Below, one piece after another: positions 14,956-23,332 of a DNA stretch of 37,697 nt. How positions within the stretch are numbered: position 1 is the stretch's first letter; the number at the start of each line of letters is the position of its first letter. The notes under the pieces were generated by a model that was given only the letters and a program-made list of their open reading frames with translations, was not told where the DNA came from and did not search any database. The position numbers were made by a program, and so were the translations under genes. Source of the stretch: a virus; the IMG/VR virus record IMGVR_UViG_3300027370_000020, positions 1 through 37,697 of that record; one strand, given 5' to 3'.

Positions 14956-15308
14956 TGTGCCGTGCCTCTCTGCCGCCGAACCTCTGGGCAATCCAGCGTG
15001 CATGCCTCCCCTGGCCAGTGCCCGTGAAGACAGAAAAACTCTTGGTCCTCGTGGCTTCGCTGATGAAACTGCGACATCCGTAGTTCGCTGTCCTTCCAGA
15101 GTTTTATGAGTGTCTTGTGATCCAGACCGTCTACTCGGCTCGCGCCCTGCGGCAGAGGCCCTGGCAGTGGCTCTGGCAGGCGGCCATGGACCGCAAGGTC
15201 CTCCAATTGCTTGTCAGTCAGACTGTCGAGGAAGCGTTCGCAGCGCAACCATTCGCTGAACAGATATTCCTTTTCGAGCACCTCGATTCGACCCTTGAAG
15301 GATGCCAT
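14952..15308 (-). CDS. Hypothetical protein, 118 aa, Cys/His-containing C-terminus
   Basis: Not recognised. The first 45 residues form amphipathic helices (EVLEKEYLFSEWLRCERFLD, then LTDKQLEDLAVHGRLP), followed by a Pro-rich turn and a C-terminal segment with FFCLHGHWPGEACTLDCPE, whose Cys and His residues could bind a metal. AGGTGA lies 6 bases before the ATG. It overlaps the next gene by ATGA and follows the previous one by 6 bases, so the three genes form one unit. Confidence 0.58.
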   Translation of the reverse strand: MASFKGRIEVLEKEYLFSEWLRCERFLDSLTDKQLEDLAVHGRLPEPLPGPLPQGASRVDGLDHKTLIKLWKDSELRMSQFHQRSHEDQEFFCLHGHWPGEACTLDCPEVRRQRGTAQ

Positions 15309-15314
15309 CGGTTG

Positions 15315-15698
15315 TCACCTAGAACGTGGTGTGACCGCTTCCAGCGCCTTCAGTCGAGGTTCTAGTTCCGACACCTCAATAGCGCGCAGCAAACTGGAGG
15401 CTACGTATGCCAACGCGTTTGCGGTCTTCGTATCCACCTTGCACCCGCGGATCTGCACTATCGTTTCTGCCAGAACGTCTCGCACCTGTTCGGCGGTTTT
15501 CGGGATGTCGACTTCCTTTTGAGACCCTGGTGTCGCTTCTTGCGGATCGATCGGTGGGGCAGCTTTGCGGCCATGCTTGGCGCCCATCTTCGAAGCCCGG
15601 TCTGGGTCGGAATGCAAGGCGCACTGCTTTTTTCCGGTGACTGCCCACGCACGACAGCGCTGTCCTTCTTTATTCTTGGATGAACACCGTCTAGACAT
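15315..15698 (-). CDS. Small zinc-knuckle-like protein, 127 aa
   Basis: The N-terminus (RCSSKNKEGQRCRAWAVTGK, then CALH) has the Cys-x(9)-Cys...Cys-x2-His spacing of a short metal-binding knuckle that I associate with small hypothetical proteins of soil bacteria and their phages. The remainder is helical: AEQVRDVLAETIVQIRGCKV and a long helix with ALAYVASSLLRAIE, which could be an oligomer interface. First gene of the block before xis-int; the ribosome site is weak. Zinc binding and nucleic-acid contact are inference. Confidence 0.62.
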   Translation of the reverse strand: MSRRCSSKNKEGQRCRAWAVTGKKQCALHSDPDRASKMGAKHGRKAAPPIDPQEATPGSQKEVDIPKTAEQVRDVLAETIVQIRGCKVDTKTANALAYVASSLLRAIEVSELEPRLKALEAVTPRSR

Positions 15699-15729
15699 CG
15701 TTCAAGTCCGCGCCATTTGCCGTTTTGTA

Positions 15730-15769
15730 CCGTTCAACGGTGGGGTGGCATCCCACATGCCTTGAACGG
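15730..15769. repeat. Inverted repeat CCGTTCAA / TTGAACGG
   Basis: Perfect 8-bp arms at 15730-15737 and 15762-15769, enclosing a second small palindrome GTGG-CATC-CCAC. It lies between the giant gene and the zinc-knuckle gene, where it could serve as an operator or a weak transcript end. No T-tract follows on either strand. Confidence 0.45.
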
Positions 15770-15850
15770 CCCAATAATAGGCTAATTTCGAAGGGTTCAG
15801 GCTGACTGGCTTGACATGCCTGGCGCCTTTTCCCCCAACTCATCATTTAC

Positions 15851-15894
15851 GTTCCTTTTACGTTCCTCAGTTGTTCCTTTTACGTTCCTCAGTT
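15851..15894. repeat. Two perfect tandem copies of a 22-bp unit
   Basis: The unit beginning GTTCCTTTTACG and ending CCTCAGTT occurs at 15851-15872 and again at 15873-15894, immediately downstream of the stop of the giant gene. TTTACGTTCC or a close form occurs three times in all. It may be a protein-binding array or a replication slippage product. Confidence 0.75.
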
Positions 15895-15922
15895 GTGCTC
15901 AAATCGAGCCGGGGGAGTGTGC

Positions 15923-18900
15923 TCATTTTCCGTTCTTCATTTGGAGCCTAGCCGAGTCGAGAGCGTCATTTAGCGCGTCTGCGCTGATCAGGATTTGCTT
16001 GCGCGCATCCTCCATCGACTTCAGCGTGTCCTTGCGCTCTTTCTGCGACAGGTCGCCCGCCATCTTCACGCGCTCGCTTTCTGTGTCCAAATTCTTCAAG
16101 TCTTTCGCGATCTCATCGAGGTCGTTGTGAAAGAGCAGGTAAACAGCCTTGTTTGGATCCGCTACGAACTTCTGTGCCGCTTCAGGCTCGCGTTCAGCCA
16201 GAGCGGAAAGAGTCTGAGAATAGCCCATAGACTTCGCCACATTCGCTTTTAATCGTTCTTCCGCACCGGACTTGTAGTTCGTTACTCCGACGATGCTGCC
16301 AACTCCGGTGGCTAGGTCCACATTGTCGTAACTGGCATCAAGGAACCGACTCACTGCGGGAAGGGCTTTTACTGCGCTGAAGGCAAGCGCCTTATCAAGC
16401 TGGCGCGTTGGCGCTACCTTGCCAGGGACTGCTGCGTCCTCGGGCTTCCAGATTTCCTTGGTGCCGCCAAGATACTGGCGGTTCGAGAGTAATTCCGCCG
16501 CAGCTTGAATCTCTGGACGAAGCACGCCAGCTAGTCCACCGCCGCCGCGAAGCGCTCCAGACCATGCAGCACGTGCGACATCCTGAGCGTCGCCTCCCTC
16601 AAGTGCTGCTTTTGCTGCTTCGAATACCGGCGTGGCGATGTGCAGTGCCAGAGATTCGGTGACCAGTCCGGTGCGTAATTTGCGGTCCCCATAGTGGAGG
16701 TAGGCGAAGTCGTACTTGTCGCCATCTTTGTTCTTCCCGGCGGCATTCAGCGCTAGGTTGGCGCCCAACGTGACCAGCGCAGGATACAGTGCTGTTTTGA
16801 TGGGGTGCCGCAGGAACCATTTAAGACTTGAAAAATCCCAACCTGGAAATAGCAGCGCTCGCGCCCAGCGCTTCATCCGCTCCGTCCAATTCGACTTATT
16901 GTAGTTGCCGAATCCGTCTTCGACATTCTTTGAGGCTTCTTCCTCGCCCATGCCTGCTCTGTCGCGCAGGAAATCGTAGGCGAGAACGCGGCTCTTTTGG
17001 TCGAGGCCGCCGAACCCACCCATAAATTTCGGATCAAATAGGACACCCTTGGAGAACTTACCGACCGTCTGGCGCACCCAATTCGCCGGGTTCATGTTCC
17101 CGAGAACATAGGTGTGCAGGCTGCCGATGTCCCGAGTGTTCGTATATGTTCCCCACTTCGAGAGCGCATCAATCGCATCGTCGGCGAGACCTTCAGCCAT
17201 ACGATCGCGTAGTTCTTTGCTGAAGAAAAGCTTCTGGTAGTAGGGCCAGACACGCGGGTCCCATGGGCCAGAGCCGACCACGTGCGACAGGCGACGCATG
17301 ATGTTGAGGACGTGAATGTTGGGACCGAATAAGCCAACAATCTGGTCCTGAAAGAATCGCCGGATGGAATCGTTCTCCTGCTGGCCGCGCGTCATGTCGT
17401 AGTGTTCGAGGGCGTCGACTACTTCCTTCGGAGCGAGATAGCGATCGCTGGGGCTGATTCCCGGGCGGCCTGTAGTCATTGTGCTCCAGCCATTTTCGAA
17501 GTCTCTGATCATGGCCTTATCGTCTTTGGCTGGATCGTAGGCGCGGTACTCCAGAATCTCTTTAGGACGGTTCGCTGGCTTCGCCAGTTTCATCGACTTG
17601 GCGACTTCAGGGCTGTAATAAGTTGTGCCGCGGTATTCGATCTGTGGCGGCTTCGCAGTGCCTTCCCTCCACTTGGTTGCTTCGCCGGTGAGCGAGTCGA
17701 AGATCTTTTGGTTTAAAGCAGCGTGATAGGCCTGCGTGTAGCTCTTGACGTAACCGGAGAAGTCCTTTGCGCCATGCGCGTAAAAATAATCCGCGGTCGC
17801 AAGCCGCTGCTTCCTGTCGGGTCGCGGGGGCCGGATGCCACCATGAGATGCGCCCAGGCTTGGACTTTCATCGGTCCTCCCCATTAGGGGCTCACGCAAA
17901 TGCTCTGGGTACGTGCGCTTCAGGTGATCAAGAATGTTGCCATTTGCTTCCACGTAATCCTGGGCATCCTTCTGGGAGTCGAAGGAATCAACCTCTTCGC
18001 CATTGCGATCGAGCACAGACCACCTACCGGCCTCATCCTCGAACGTCGATAGGTCACGCCGAACATGCCAGCCCAGTTTGATGCGAATTGCCGCGAGTTG
18101 GTCCTGGTATCGCTTGAAGCGGTTGACGGCATCCATGACGGCAGGATCTTCGCGGCCTTCGTCGTATTGATCCGGATAGTGTTCCTCGAGATGTTCGCGG
18201 GCGTCAGAGTCGGACAGCATCGCGGCGAGGCGAACCTGGTGCTCGTTCAAACCCCTGATTACCTGCTCGACGTTGCTCTCTGCTTTGTCGTGGAAGTAGC
18301 GCGGGGCGTTATCCTTTTCCTTCAACATCTTTGCAATGACCGGATCGTGATCCGCTACGCGTCGATACTTGTCCCCGAGGTCTAGCTTTTTGTCGATGAA
18401 CTCGTCGATAAAGTCTTTGTAGATCCTGGTGATGCGGGCCGGATTCAACGCAGCCGGGGTAGCGGTGCCACTTTCTTCGTGGGCAAGCCGGCTAACTATT
18501 CCTTCCGGTTCGAACTCTATGTTTCCGCCTCCACTCTCTTTGACCGGGTACTCTCCGAGAATCTTCTCCAAGATGCCGCCTACGCGGTCCCGCTCCTGCC
18601 GCCCCTCGGCGTTTGGCAGGTAGTAGATCGGCTGGATGCCTTTTTCGTAAAGCAGTCCCAGGCGCTTCAGGTTGTTCGCCACATCCTGATTCGGTGGAAT
18701 AAACTGCACCACTGGCTGGCGGTTTATGCGTCCCTGGCGTACTTGGATGTTCTTCTCGAGCGTGTAACTCAATCCGTTCTTGAGCACGTCGGTTTGCAGT
18801 TGGCTCGCGTTGACCGTGCTCCCACCACCAGTAATCCGGGAGAGCAGGCTGCGAATTTCTCCGCTGGGGATGTCGACACCGACCACTCGTTTCCCGCTCT

Positions 18901-21900
18901 TACTATCGACGGTCGTGTAGATATTCAGCGCCGGCGAGGCTTCATGGATGGCGTTCCACCAGCGCATGACGGCGCCCCCGATAAGGTGATGTTCTACAGT
19001 GGTGTGCGCTGGGGCTTGATTGTACTGCTGCTCCCACTGTTCTTTTGCCCAGGCTTCGGGGTCTTTGGCGAGGTCTTGAGATTTCTCAAGATCCTTGCGC
19101 AATTCGTCGATGCTCTCTCGCGCTTGCTCAACCCGGTTCTGGGCCCATGACTGCCCCGGGTAACGCTCTGCGGTTCTCACGGAGTAATCGAGTTCGCTCT
19201 CTGCGCGCGCAAGACGGTTCTGGATCTCAGTAACTTCGTCTGCTGCCTTTTCGGTGACAGCTTCCCATCCAGACAAACGTTGATGCGGCACCTTTATGGC
19301 ATTCCCCTGTCCCGGCGCAACCAGGTAGAACGCATCCGTGCTGCGTCCGTCCGCGTGGATAATGGGACTGGCATCCATCCTCAGTAGGACTTCGCCTGCC
19401 TTGTTGCGCATGAAGGCCGGGTTCTTTGCCTCGTTCGTCTTCAGGATTCTGTTGAGGTCTTTCAGAGACACGCGGTTGGTTCTGACTTGCGCGTCAATCG
19501 GATAGTAGAAGGTTTCCGCGTTTGTTTTCGGGTCGTGCGAGATGGAGCGCTCCTCTTTCACGGAGAACTCATCCCCTGGCAGTGTTTTGACTCCTGTGTC
19601 GAGCGTGCCATCTTCTACCGCCTGCTGCACGACCGCCTGGAAGATGTCATAGAAGTAGTTGTAGACGGAGTTCTGATTATCCGGGTCGAGCGCCAGGAGC
19701 CGGTTCAAAAGCCGAGTGACGTTGGTACGATCAGCGGGTGGAACGGTCTTAGCCCCAGTTGTCGTGTCTGTCTTCAGTACACGCAGGTCGGTGAGAACTT
19801 GCATGCCGGCCAGCTTGGTCCCCGGAATCGACCGATTCGCAAGCATCGCGTTGTAGAAAGCATTGGTCGCCTTCTGCCCCTCGGGACTTTCGAAGTTGAC
19901 CTTCTCCATCAGGTCCGTCCCAGCATTGGCGTTGCTCTGCCCTTTCGAGAGGGCGCCGAGTGAACCCATTCTCTTCGCCAGCGTCGACGTGAAACGCTTC
20001 TCCCCGCCAAGATCGGAGGTCAGCATCGCATACTCGGGCTGGTGCGCTTCGTTCGAACGGTGAGTGCGACCTAGCATCTGCATGGCTTTGTCCGCACTCC
20101 ATCCCACCTGTAGAGTGATGTGGCGGCGCTTTTGTTGGTTGGCGACGTCGTTACCAGCGTGAAGGGAGATACCGGTACCCGCCGCGGAGGATAGAATCGC
20201 CACCCTTTTCTTGCCTGCTTGGAACGCTCGCATCTCGGAGAGATTAATTTCGTCGCGCTTTACGTTCGGGTCGCCGCGGGGAACAAACTTGCCAGAGGCT
20301 TCATCGTAGCGTTCTTTGCGGCCGGTGAGCTCTGCTACGTTTTTCGGGCCACCTAAGCTGTTAATGAGGATATCCAGTGGGTTCGCGGGCATCTTCAAAT
20401 CGCGGTCGAGTTCGGCAAGCAGCTTGTCTCGTTCCTTGATGGCTTCCGGGTTGGTCAATGGAATGTCGCGACCATCCGCGTCTTTGATGGAAGCAGGAAC
20501 TTTGATGGGGCGCCCTTCTGAGTCCACGTCGTCCACAAACTGCTGGATTGGGTAATGCTCGCGAACCAGATCCTTGAGCATTTCGCCGGGCCCAAAGTCG
20601 TAGTCTGGAATTTCGTCAGAGTCTTCCCCGCCGCGATCTCGGTTCTTTTCCCGGTTCTGCGCTGCTTCGTTCGTGTTGACCAGGGAAATGACCACCGACT
20701 TGCCAGCCTCCAGCGCTTTGTTAGCCTCGTCGACCGCCGTCGGAATCTTCAGCGTTGTGAGCAGTACATTGAAGAAACGAAGCTGCGCGCCGTAGAACAG
20801 GGACATAAACCGAGACTTTGCCAGTGCGCCGCCATTGGTGGTGTTCTTGATGGTATCCTCTGCCTGCTGCACTACGGAGGCCCACGCTTTGGTTGCAGTC
20901 CGGTAGAGCGCCTTCTGTTCGTCCGTAAGAACGTGCTCGACTTCCTGATAGGTAACTCCCTTGTAACTTAGAGTGCGCGAAACATACTTGCCCTGAGCCT
21001 TCAACTCGCGCGCGACCATCTCCATCGCGGACATGCCGCCGCTGGCAATCTGCGCCTGAAATTCTCCGAATCCTTCAGGGAACGGCGTGCCCGGCCCCCA
21101 CAGTCCAAGCCGATCAAGATACCCTAGGTTGATCACATCGGTTGCGGCTGTCGCGGAAAGCGATGCTGACCTAATCTTGGGATTCTTTTCCATCAGTTTC
21201 TTGATGGCCGCGCCGATCTGAGAGACTTGCTGCGCCTGTGCTGCGACGGCATTCTTGAGGTTGTGGGATTCGTCGTAGATGATGTACGCGCCGTCACCTT
21301 CGTCCTGCCCACGCATCCAGTGCTCAAGCTGGCCGACGCGGGTGTTCCCTTTCTTGTCAGCAGAGCGGATCAGTGCGTAGGTGGTGAACAGGATGCCTTG
21401 GTGGTCTATCGGATCGATCGCGGAGATCTTACCGAACGGTTTTATAGTCTTCGCGAGGTCCGTGGCACCGATGCCATTCAGGTCGCGAATAGCATCCTGC
21501 ATAAGATCCCACTTCTCTGACACCCACACCAATCGTTTACGACCCTGGCGGAAGTTGTCCCAGAGAATGCCCGCTGCGATGCGGCCTTTGCCTACACCGG
21601 TGCCGTCTCCAATCAGCGCAGTCGAGCGTGCGCCGCTTGGCAAGGTGAGCGAGTTCTGCTGGCCAGCGATGGAGATGGCTTCAAGCTGCACTGCAGACAA
21701 CTTGCCCTCTTTGATAACTGACTCAGGTAGGGATGGCTGGTAAGTAATTTTCGGCAGCGGCACGGTGGCCATCGTGCGTGTCTCTACGATGTTTGCCGGG
21801 TGCGCAGGACCCTTCAGAGTCGGTCGGTACGCGACGTAGGCGGCGGAATCTTCTTCCTCTTTGTGAACTAGAGAAGAATCTTCACGCCCGAGGCTTAGAG

Positions 21901-23332
21901 CTGCATCGCTTGTTTCGGTGCCTGATAGCGGTCGCTCTCGGTCAGCATTTTTAATACTGCCTTCAGAGCTTCGAGTGGGCTCTGTTTGGGAATGTTCTTC
22001 AGTTCGAATTTCGGGTTGGCGTACTGGAACTCGTTCACTCCTCGCACTGGGTTGGTTTCCGCCAAGATTTCGGTCAGGTTGATGAGGTCGATTGGCAGGT
22101 TCGATTCTTCCGCCAGTTGTTGGCTCTGCTCGTAGTCCACTTCGATCGCTTGGTTGACTAGCGACTCCAGTTGCAGCCACGCGAGCTGCGGGCTGACTTT
22201 CCCGAGGGCTACTTGAGCGTCGAAGTTCAGTAGCGGGTTTTGATTCGGCGACATTGGGTCTGCTCTCCGCAACGTCCTTGAGCGCATCATACGCCTCTTC
22301 CAGCGTGTTGACGTTGCCTTGTTTTACTGAATCCCAAGTCTTTATCTGGCCTGGGGTGGTGCGGGACGGCGTAGGGCCGTCCTTGTCAATTACGATGATT
22401 CGTGTTGCGAACGCGGTGCCGTATTTTTGGTACTCCTTGCCATGCACCCGGACGTTGGCGCGCACGTTGTATTTTTCGGCAATCCTCTCGAACCATTGGC
22501 CGGAGGATCCGGTTGTCAGGCTGGCGCCCCCGTTCGGCTCATTCGCCTGCCCACCGCCAAGGATTGCAACCAGCCTGCCGCCAGGCTCTAACCGTTGCAG
22601 CGCAGAGTCGACGTGATTGAATCCGTACTGATTGCGATTCTTCGATTCGTATGACTTGATTGCGCTCGCGGAGAATGGGGGGTTCATCAGAACCACGGTC
22701 GGCTTGATCTTCCGATCGAGCAGCGAGTTGATGATCTCGCCATCGTGCGCGGTCGGTTTGTCGAAGCCTACTTCCTTCAGCATCTCCTGTCGGCGTGGCG
22801 CGATTTCATTGACGTGCACTGCCGCGCCGATCGCCTTAGGCCACACTGCGAGACCGCCGTTGCCAGCGGATGGTTCGAGTACAACGTCCGAGGGTTTCAG
22901 CCCTGCGACCTTCGCCGCGACGTAAGATTCAGTAGGTGGTGTCGAGAACTGCTGATTCTTGATCTGCTCCTCGGTGCGTACGCCTTGCGACGTGACACCT
23001 TTCATCAGATTGCGCAGCACTTGCAGCGCTTCAGGCACGGGCCGCGCCATGGTCTCTTTGCCGATGTGAAGGAGGTACTTGTTGACCCCTGCTTCCATAG
23101 CATCAAAGGCGTCCTTCGGACTCCACTTGCCAGAGACGCGCGATGAGCCGAAGTGTTGTTCGGCCAGTTTATTGAACTCTGTGACGTTGCCAAGGGATTC
23201 CCCAGTTCTCAGCTTTTGGAAAACGGCATCAGCCAAGGCAGGAGCGCCACTCGCCTGAGTGGTTGCAGTTTTCCGGTTCGAACTCAACCGCATGAGCGGA
23301 AGACGATTTCGATGCCGATGCATCTGCCCCAC
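15923..23332 (-). CDS. Giant polyvalent protein: N6-adenine methyltransferase + strawberry-notch helicase (DarB-like)
   Basis: 2469 residues. Order: N-terminal helical part (1-110); class I methyltransferase with VVLEPSAGNGGLAV near 150 and catalytic NPPF near 216; Ser/Arg/Pro-rich linker (about 355-520); superfamily 2 helicase with GTGVGKGR near 577, DESHN near 689, SATAATDVIN, then SSAAGTGISLHAG near 1050 and QMLGRTHRSN near 1090; a long coiled-coil middle; and a C-terminal region with hydrophobic helices (FPGWDFSSLKWFLRHPIKTA near 2167) resembling large-polyvalent-protein-associated domains. Phage P1 DarB is a known methylase-helicase ejected to protect DNA from restriction; this is the likely role by analogy. 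GTG 23332 is the longest start; ATG 23323 and 23293 are alternatives. The start overlaps the upstream gene by 104 bases, odd for this tight operon. Confidence 0.85.
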   Translation of the reverse strand: MGQMHRHRNRLPLMRLSSNRKTATTQASGAPALADAVFQKLRTGESLGNVTEFNKLAEQHFGSSRVSGKWSPKDAFDAMEAGVNKYLLHIGKETMARPVPEALQVLRNLMKGVTSQGVRTEEQIKNQQFSTPPTESYVAAKVAGLKPSDVVLEPSAGNGGLAVWPKAIGAAVHVNEIAPRRQEMLKEVGFDKPTAHDGEIINSLLDRKIKPTVVLMNPPFSASAIKSYESKNRNQYGFNHVDSALQRLEPGGRLVAILGGGQANEPNGGASLTTGSSGQWFERIAEKYNVRANVRVHGKEYQKYGTAFATRIIVIDKDGPTPSRTTPGQIKTWDSVKQGNVNTLEEAYDALKDVAESRPNVAESKPATELRRSSSPRESQPAARVAATGVASQPSDRSGLRAEPTTGGRIEPANRPHQPDRNLGGNQPSARSERVPVRQPEIRTEEHSQTEPTRSSEGSIKNADRERPLSGTETSDAALSLGREDSSLVHKEEEDSAAYVAYRPTLKGPAHPANIVETRTMATVPLPKITYQPSLPESVIKEGKLSAVQLEAISIAGQQNSLTLPSGARSTALIGDGTGVGKGRIAAGILWDNFRQGRKRLVWVSEKWDLMQDAIRDLNGIGATDLAKTIKPFGKISAIDPIDHQGILFTTYALIRSADKKGNTRVGQLEHWMRGQDEGDGAYIIYDESHNLKNAVAAQAQQVSQIGAAIKKLMEKNPKIRSASLSATAATDVINLGYLDRLGLWGPGTPFPEGFGEFQAQIASGGMSAMEMVARELKAQGKYVSRTLSYKGVTYQEVEHVLTDEQKALYRTATKAWASVVQQAEDTIKNTTNGGALAKSRFMSLFYGAQLRFFNVLLTTLKIPTAVDEANKALEAGKSVVISLVNTNEAAQNREKNRDRGGEDSDEIPDYDFGPGEMLKDLVREHYPIQQFVDDVDSEGRPIKVPASIKDADGRDIPLTNPEAIKERDKLLAELDRDLKMPANPLDILINSLGGPKNVAELTGRKERYDEASGKFVPRGDPNVKRDEINLSEMRAFQAGKKRVAILSSAAGTGISLHAGNDVANQQKRRHITLQVGWSADKAMQMLGRTHRSNEAHQPEYAMLTSDLGGEKRFTSTLAKRMGSLGALSKGQSNANAGTDLMEKVNFESPEGQKATNAFYNAMLANRSIPGTKLAGMQVLTDLRVLKTDTTTGAKTVPPADRTNVTRLLNRLLALDPDNQNSVYNYFYDIFQAVVQQAVEDGTLDTGVKTLPGDEFSVKEERSISHDPKTNAETFYYPIDAQVRTNRVSLKDLNRILKTNEAKNPAFMRNKAGEVLLRMDASPIIHADGRSTDAFYLVAPGQGNAIKVPHQRLSGWEAVTEKAADEVTEIQNRLARAESELDYSVRTAERYPGQSWAQNRVEQARESIDELRKDLEKSQDLAKDPEAWAKEQWEQQYNQAPAHTTVEHHLIGGAVMRWWNAIHEASPALNIYTTVDSKSGKRVVGVDIPSGEIRSLLSRITGGGSTVNASQLQTDVLKNGLSYTLEKNIQVRQGRINRQPVVQFIPPNQDVANNLKRLGLLYEKGIQPIYYLPNAEGRQERDRVGGILEKILGEYPVKESGGGNIEFEPEGIVSRLAHEESGTATPAALNPARITRIYKDFIDEFIDKKLDLGDKYRRVADHDPVIAKMLKEKDNAPRYFHDKAESNVEQVIRGLNEHQVRLAAMLSDSDAREHLEEHYPDQYDEGREDPAVMDAVNRFKRYQDQLAAIRIKLGWHVRRDLSTFEDEAGRWSVLDRNGEEVDSFDSQKDAQDYVEANGNILDHLKRTYPEHLREPLMGRTDESPSLGASHGGIRPPRPDRKQRLATADYFYAHGAKDFSGYVKSYTQAYHAALNQKIFDSLTGEATKWREGTAKPPQIEYRGTTYYSPEVAKSMKLAKPANRPKEILEYRAYDPAKDDKAMIRDFENGWSTMTTGRPGISPSDRYLAPKEVVDALEHYDMTRGQQENDSIRRFFQDQIVGLFGPNIHVLNIMRRLSHVVGSGPWDPRVWPYYQKLFFSKELRDRMAEGLADDAIDALSKWGTYTNTRDIGSLHTYVLGNMNPANWVRQTVGKFSKGVLFDPKFMGGFGGLDQKSRVLAYDFLRDRAGMGEEEASKNVEDGFGNYNKSNWTERMKRWARALLFPGWDFSSLKWFLRHPIKTALYPALVTLGANLALNAAGKNKDGDKYDFAYLHYGDRKLRTGLVTESLALHIATPVFEAAKAALEGGDAQDVARAAWSGALRGGGGLAGVLRPEIQAAAELLSNRQYLGGTKEIWKPEDAAVPGKVAPTRQLDKALAFSAVKALPAVSRFLDASYDNVDLATGVGSIVGVTNYKSGAEERLKANVAKSMGYSQTLSALAEREPEAAQKFVADPNKAVYLLFHNDLDEIAKDLKNLDTESERVKMAGDLSQKERKDTLKSMEDARKQILISADALNDALDSARLQMKNGK
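21895..22254 (-). CDS. Candidate overprinted gene inside the polyvalent-protein linker, 119 aa
   Basis: A second reading frame on the same strand, shifted by one base relative to the giant gene, runs through its low-complexity linker. The ATG at 22254 has GGAGAG 8 bases upstream. The product looks like a real folded protein: NPLLNFDAQVALGKVSPQLA, then LESLVNQAIEVDYEQSQQLA and NLTEILAET, with regular hydrophobic spacing, Leu/Asn/Gln/Glu-rich, and mostly G or C at third codon positions. In the same stretch the giant protein reads as Ser/Arg/Pro/Glu disorder. Both frames are open throughout. No family is recognised. It may instead be that the linker frame is the passenger, open by chance or under weak constraint. 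Confidence 0.55.
   Translation of the reverse strand: MSPNQNPLLNFDAQVALGKVSPQLAWLQLESLVNQAIEVDYEQSQQLAEESNLPIDLINLTEILAETNPVRGVNEFQYANPKFELKNIPKQSPLEALKAVLKMLTESDRYQAPKQAMQL

Noticed and set aside
18479-19150. Plus-strand open frame opposite the giant polyvalent gene
   Set aside because: No coherent domain, no ribosome site and no plus-strand neighbours; regarded as a shadow.
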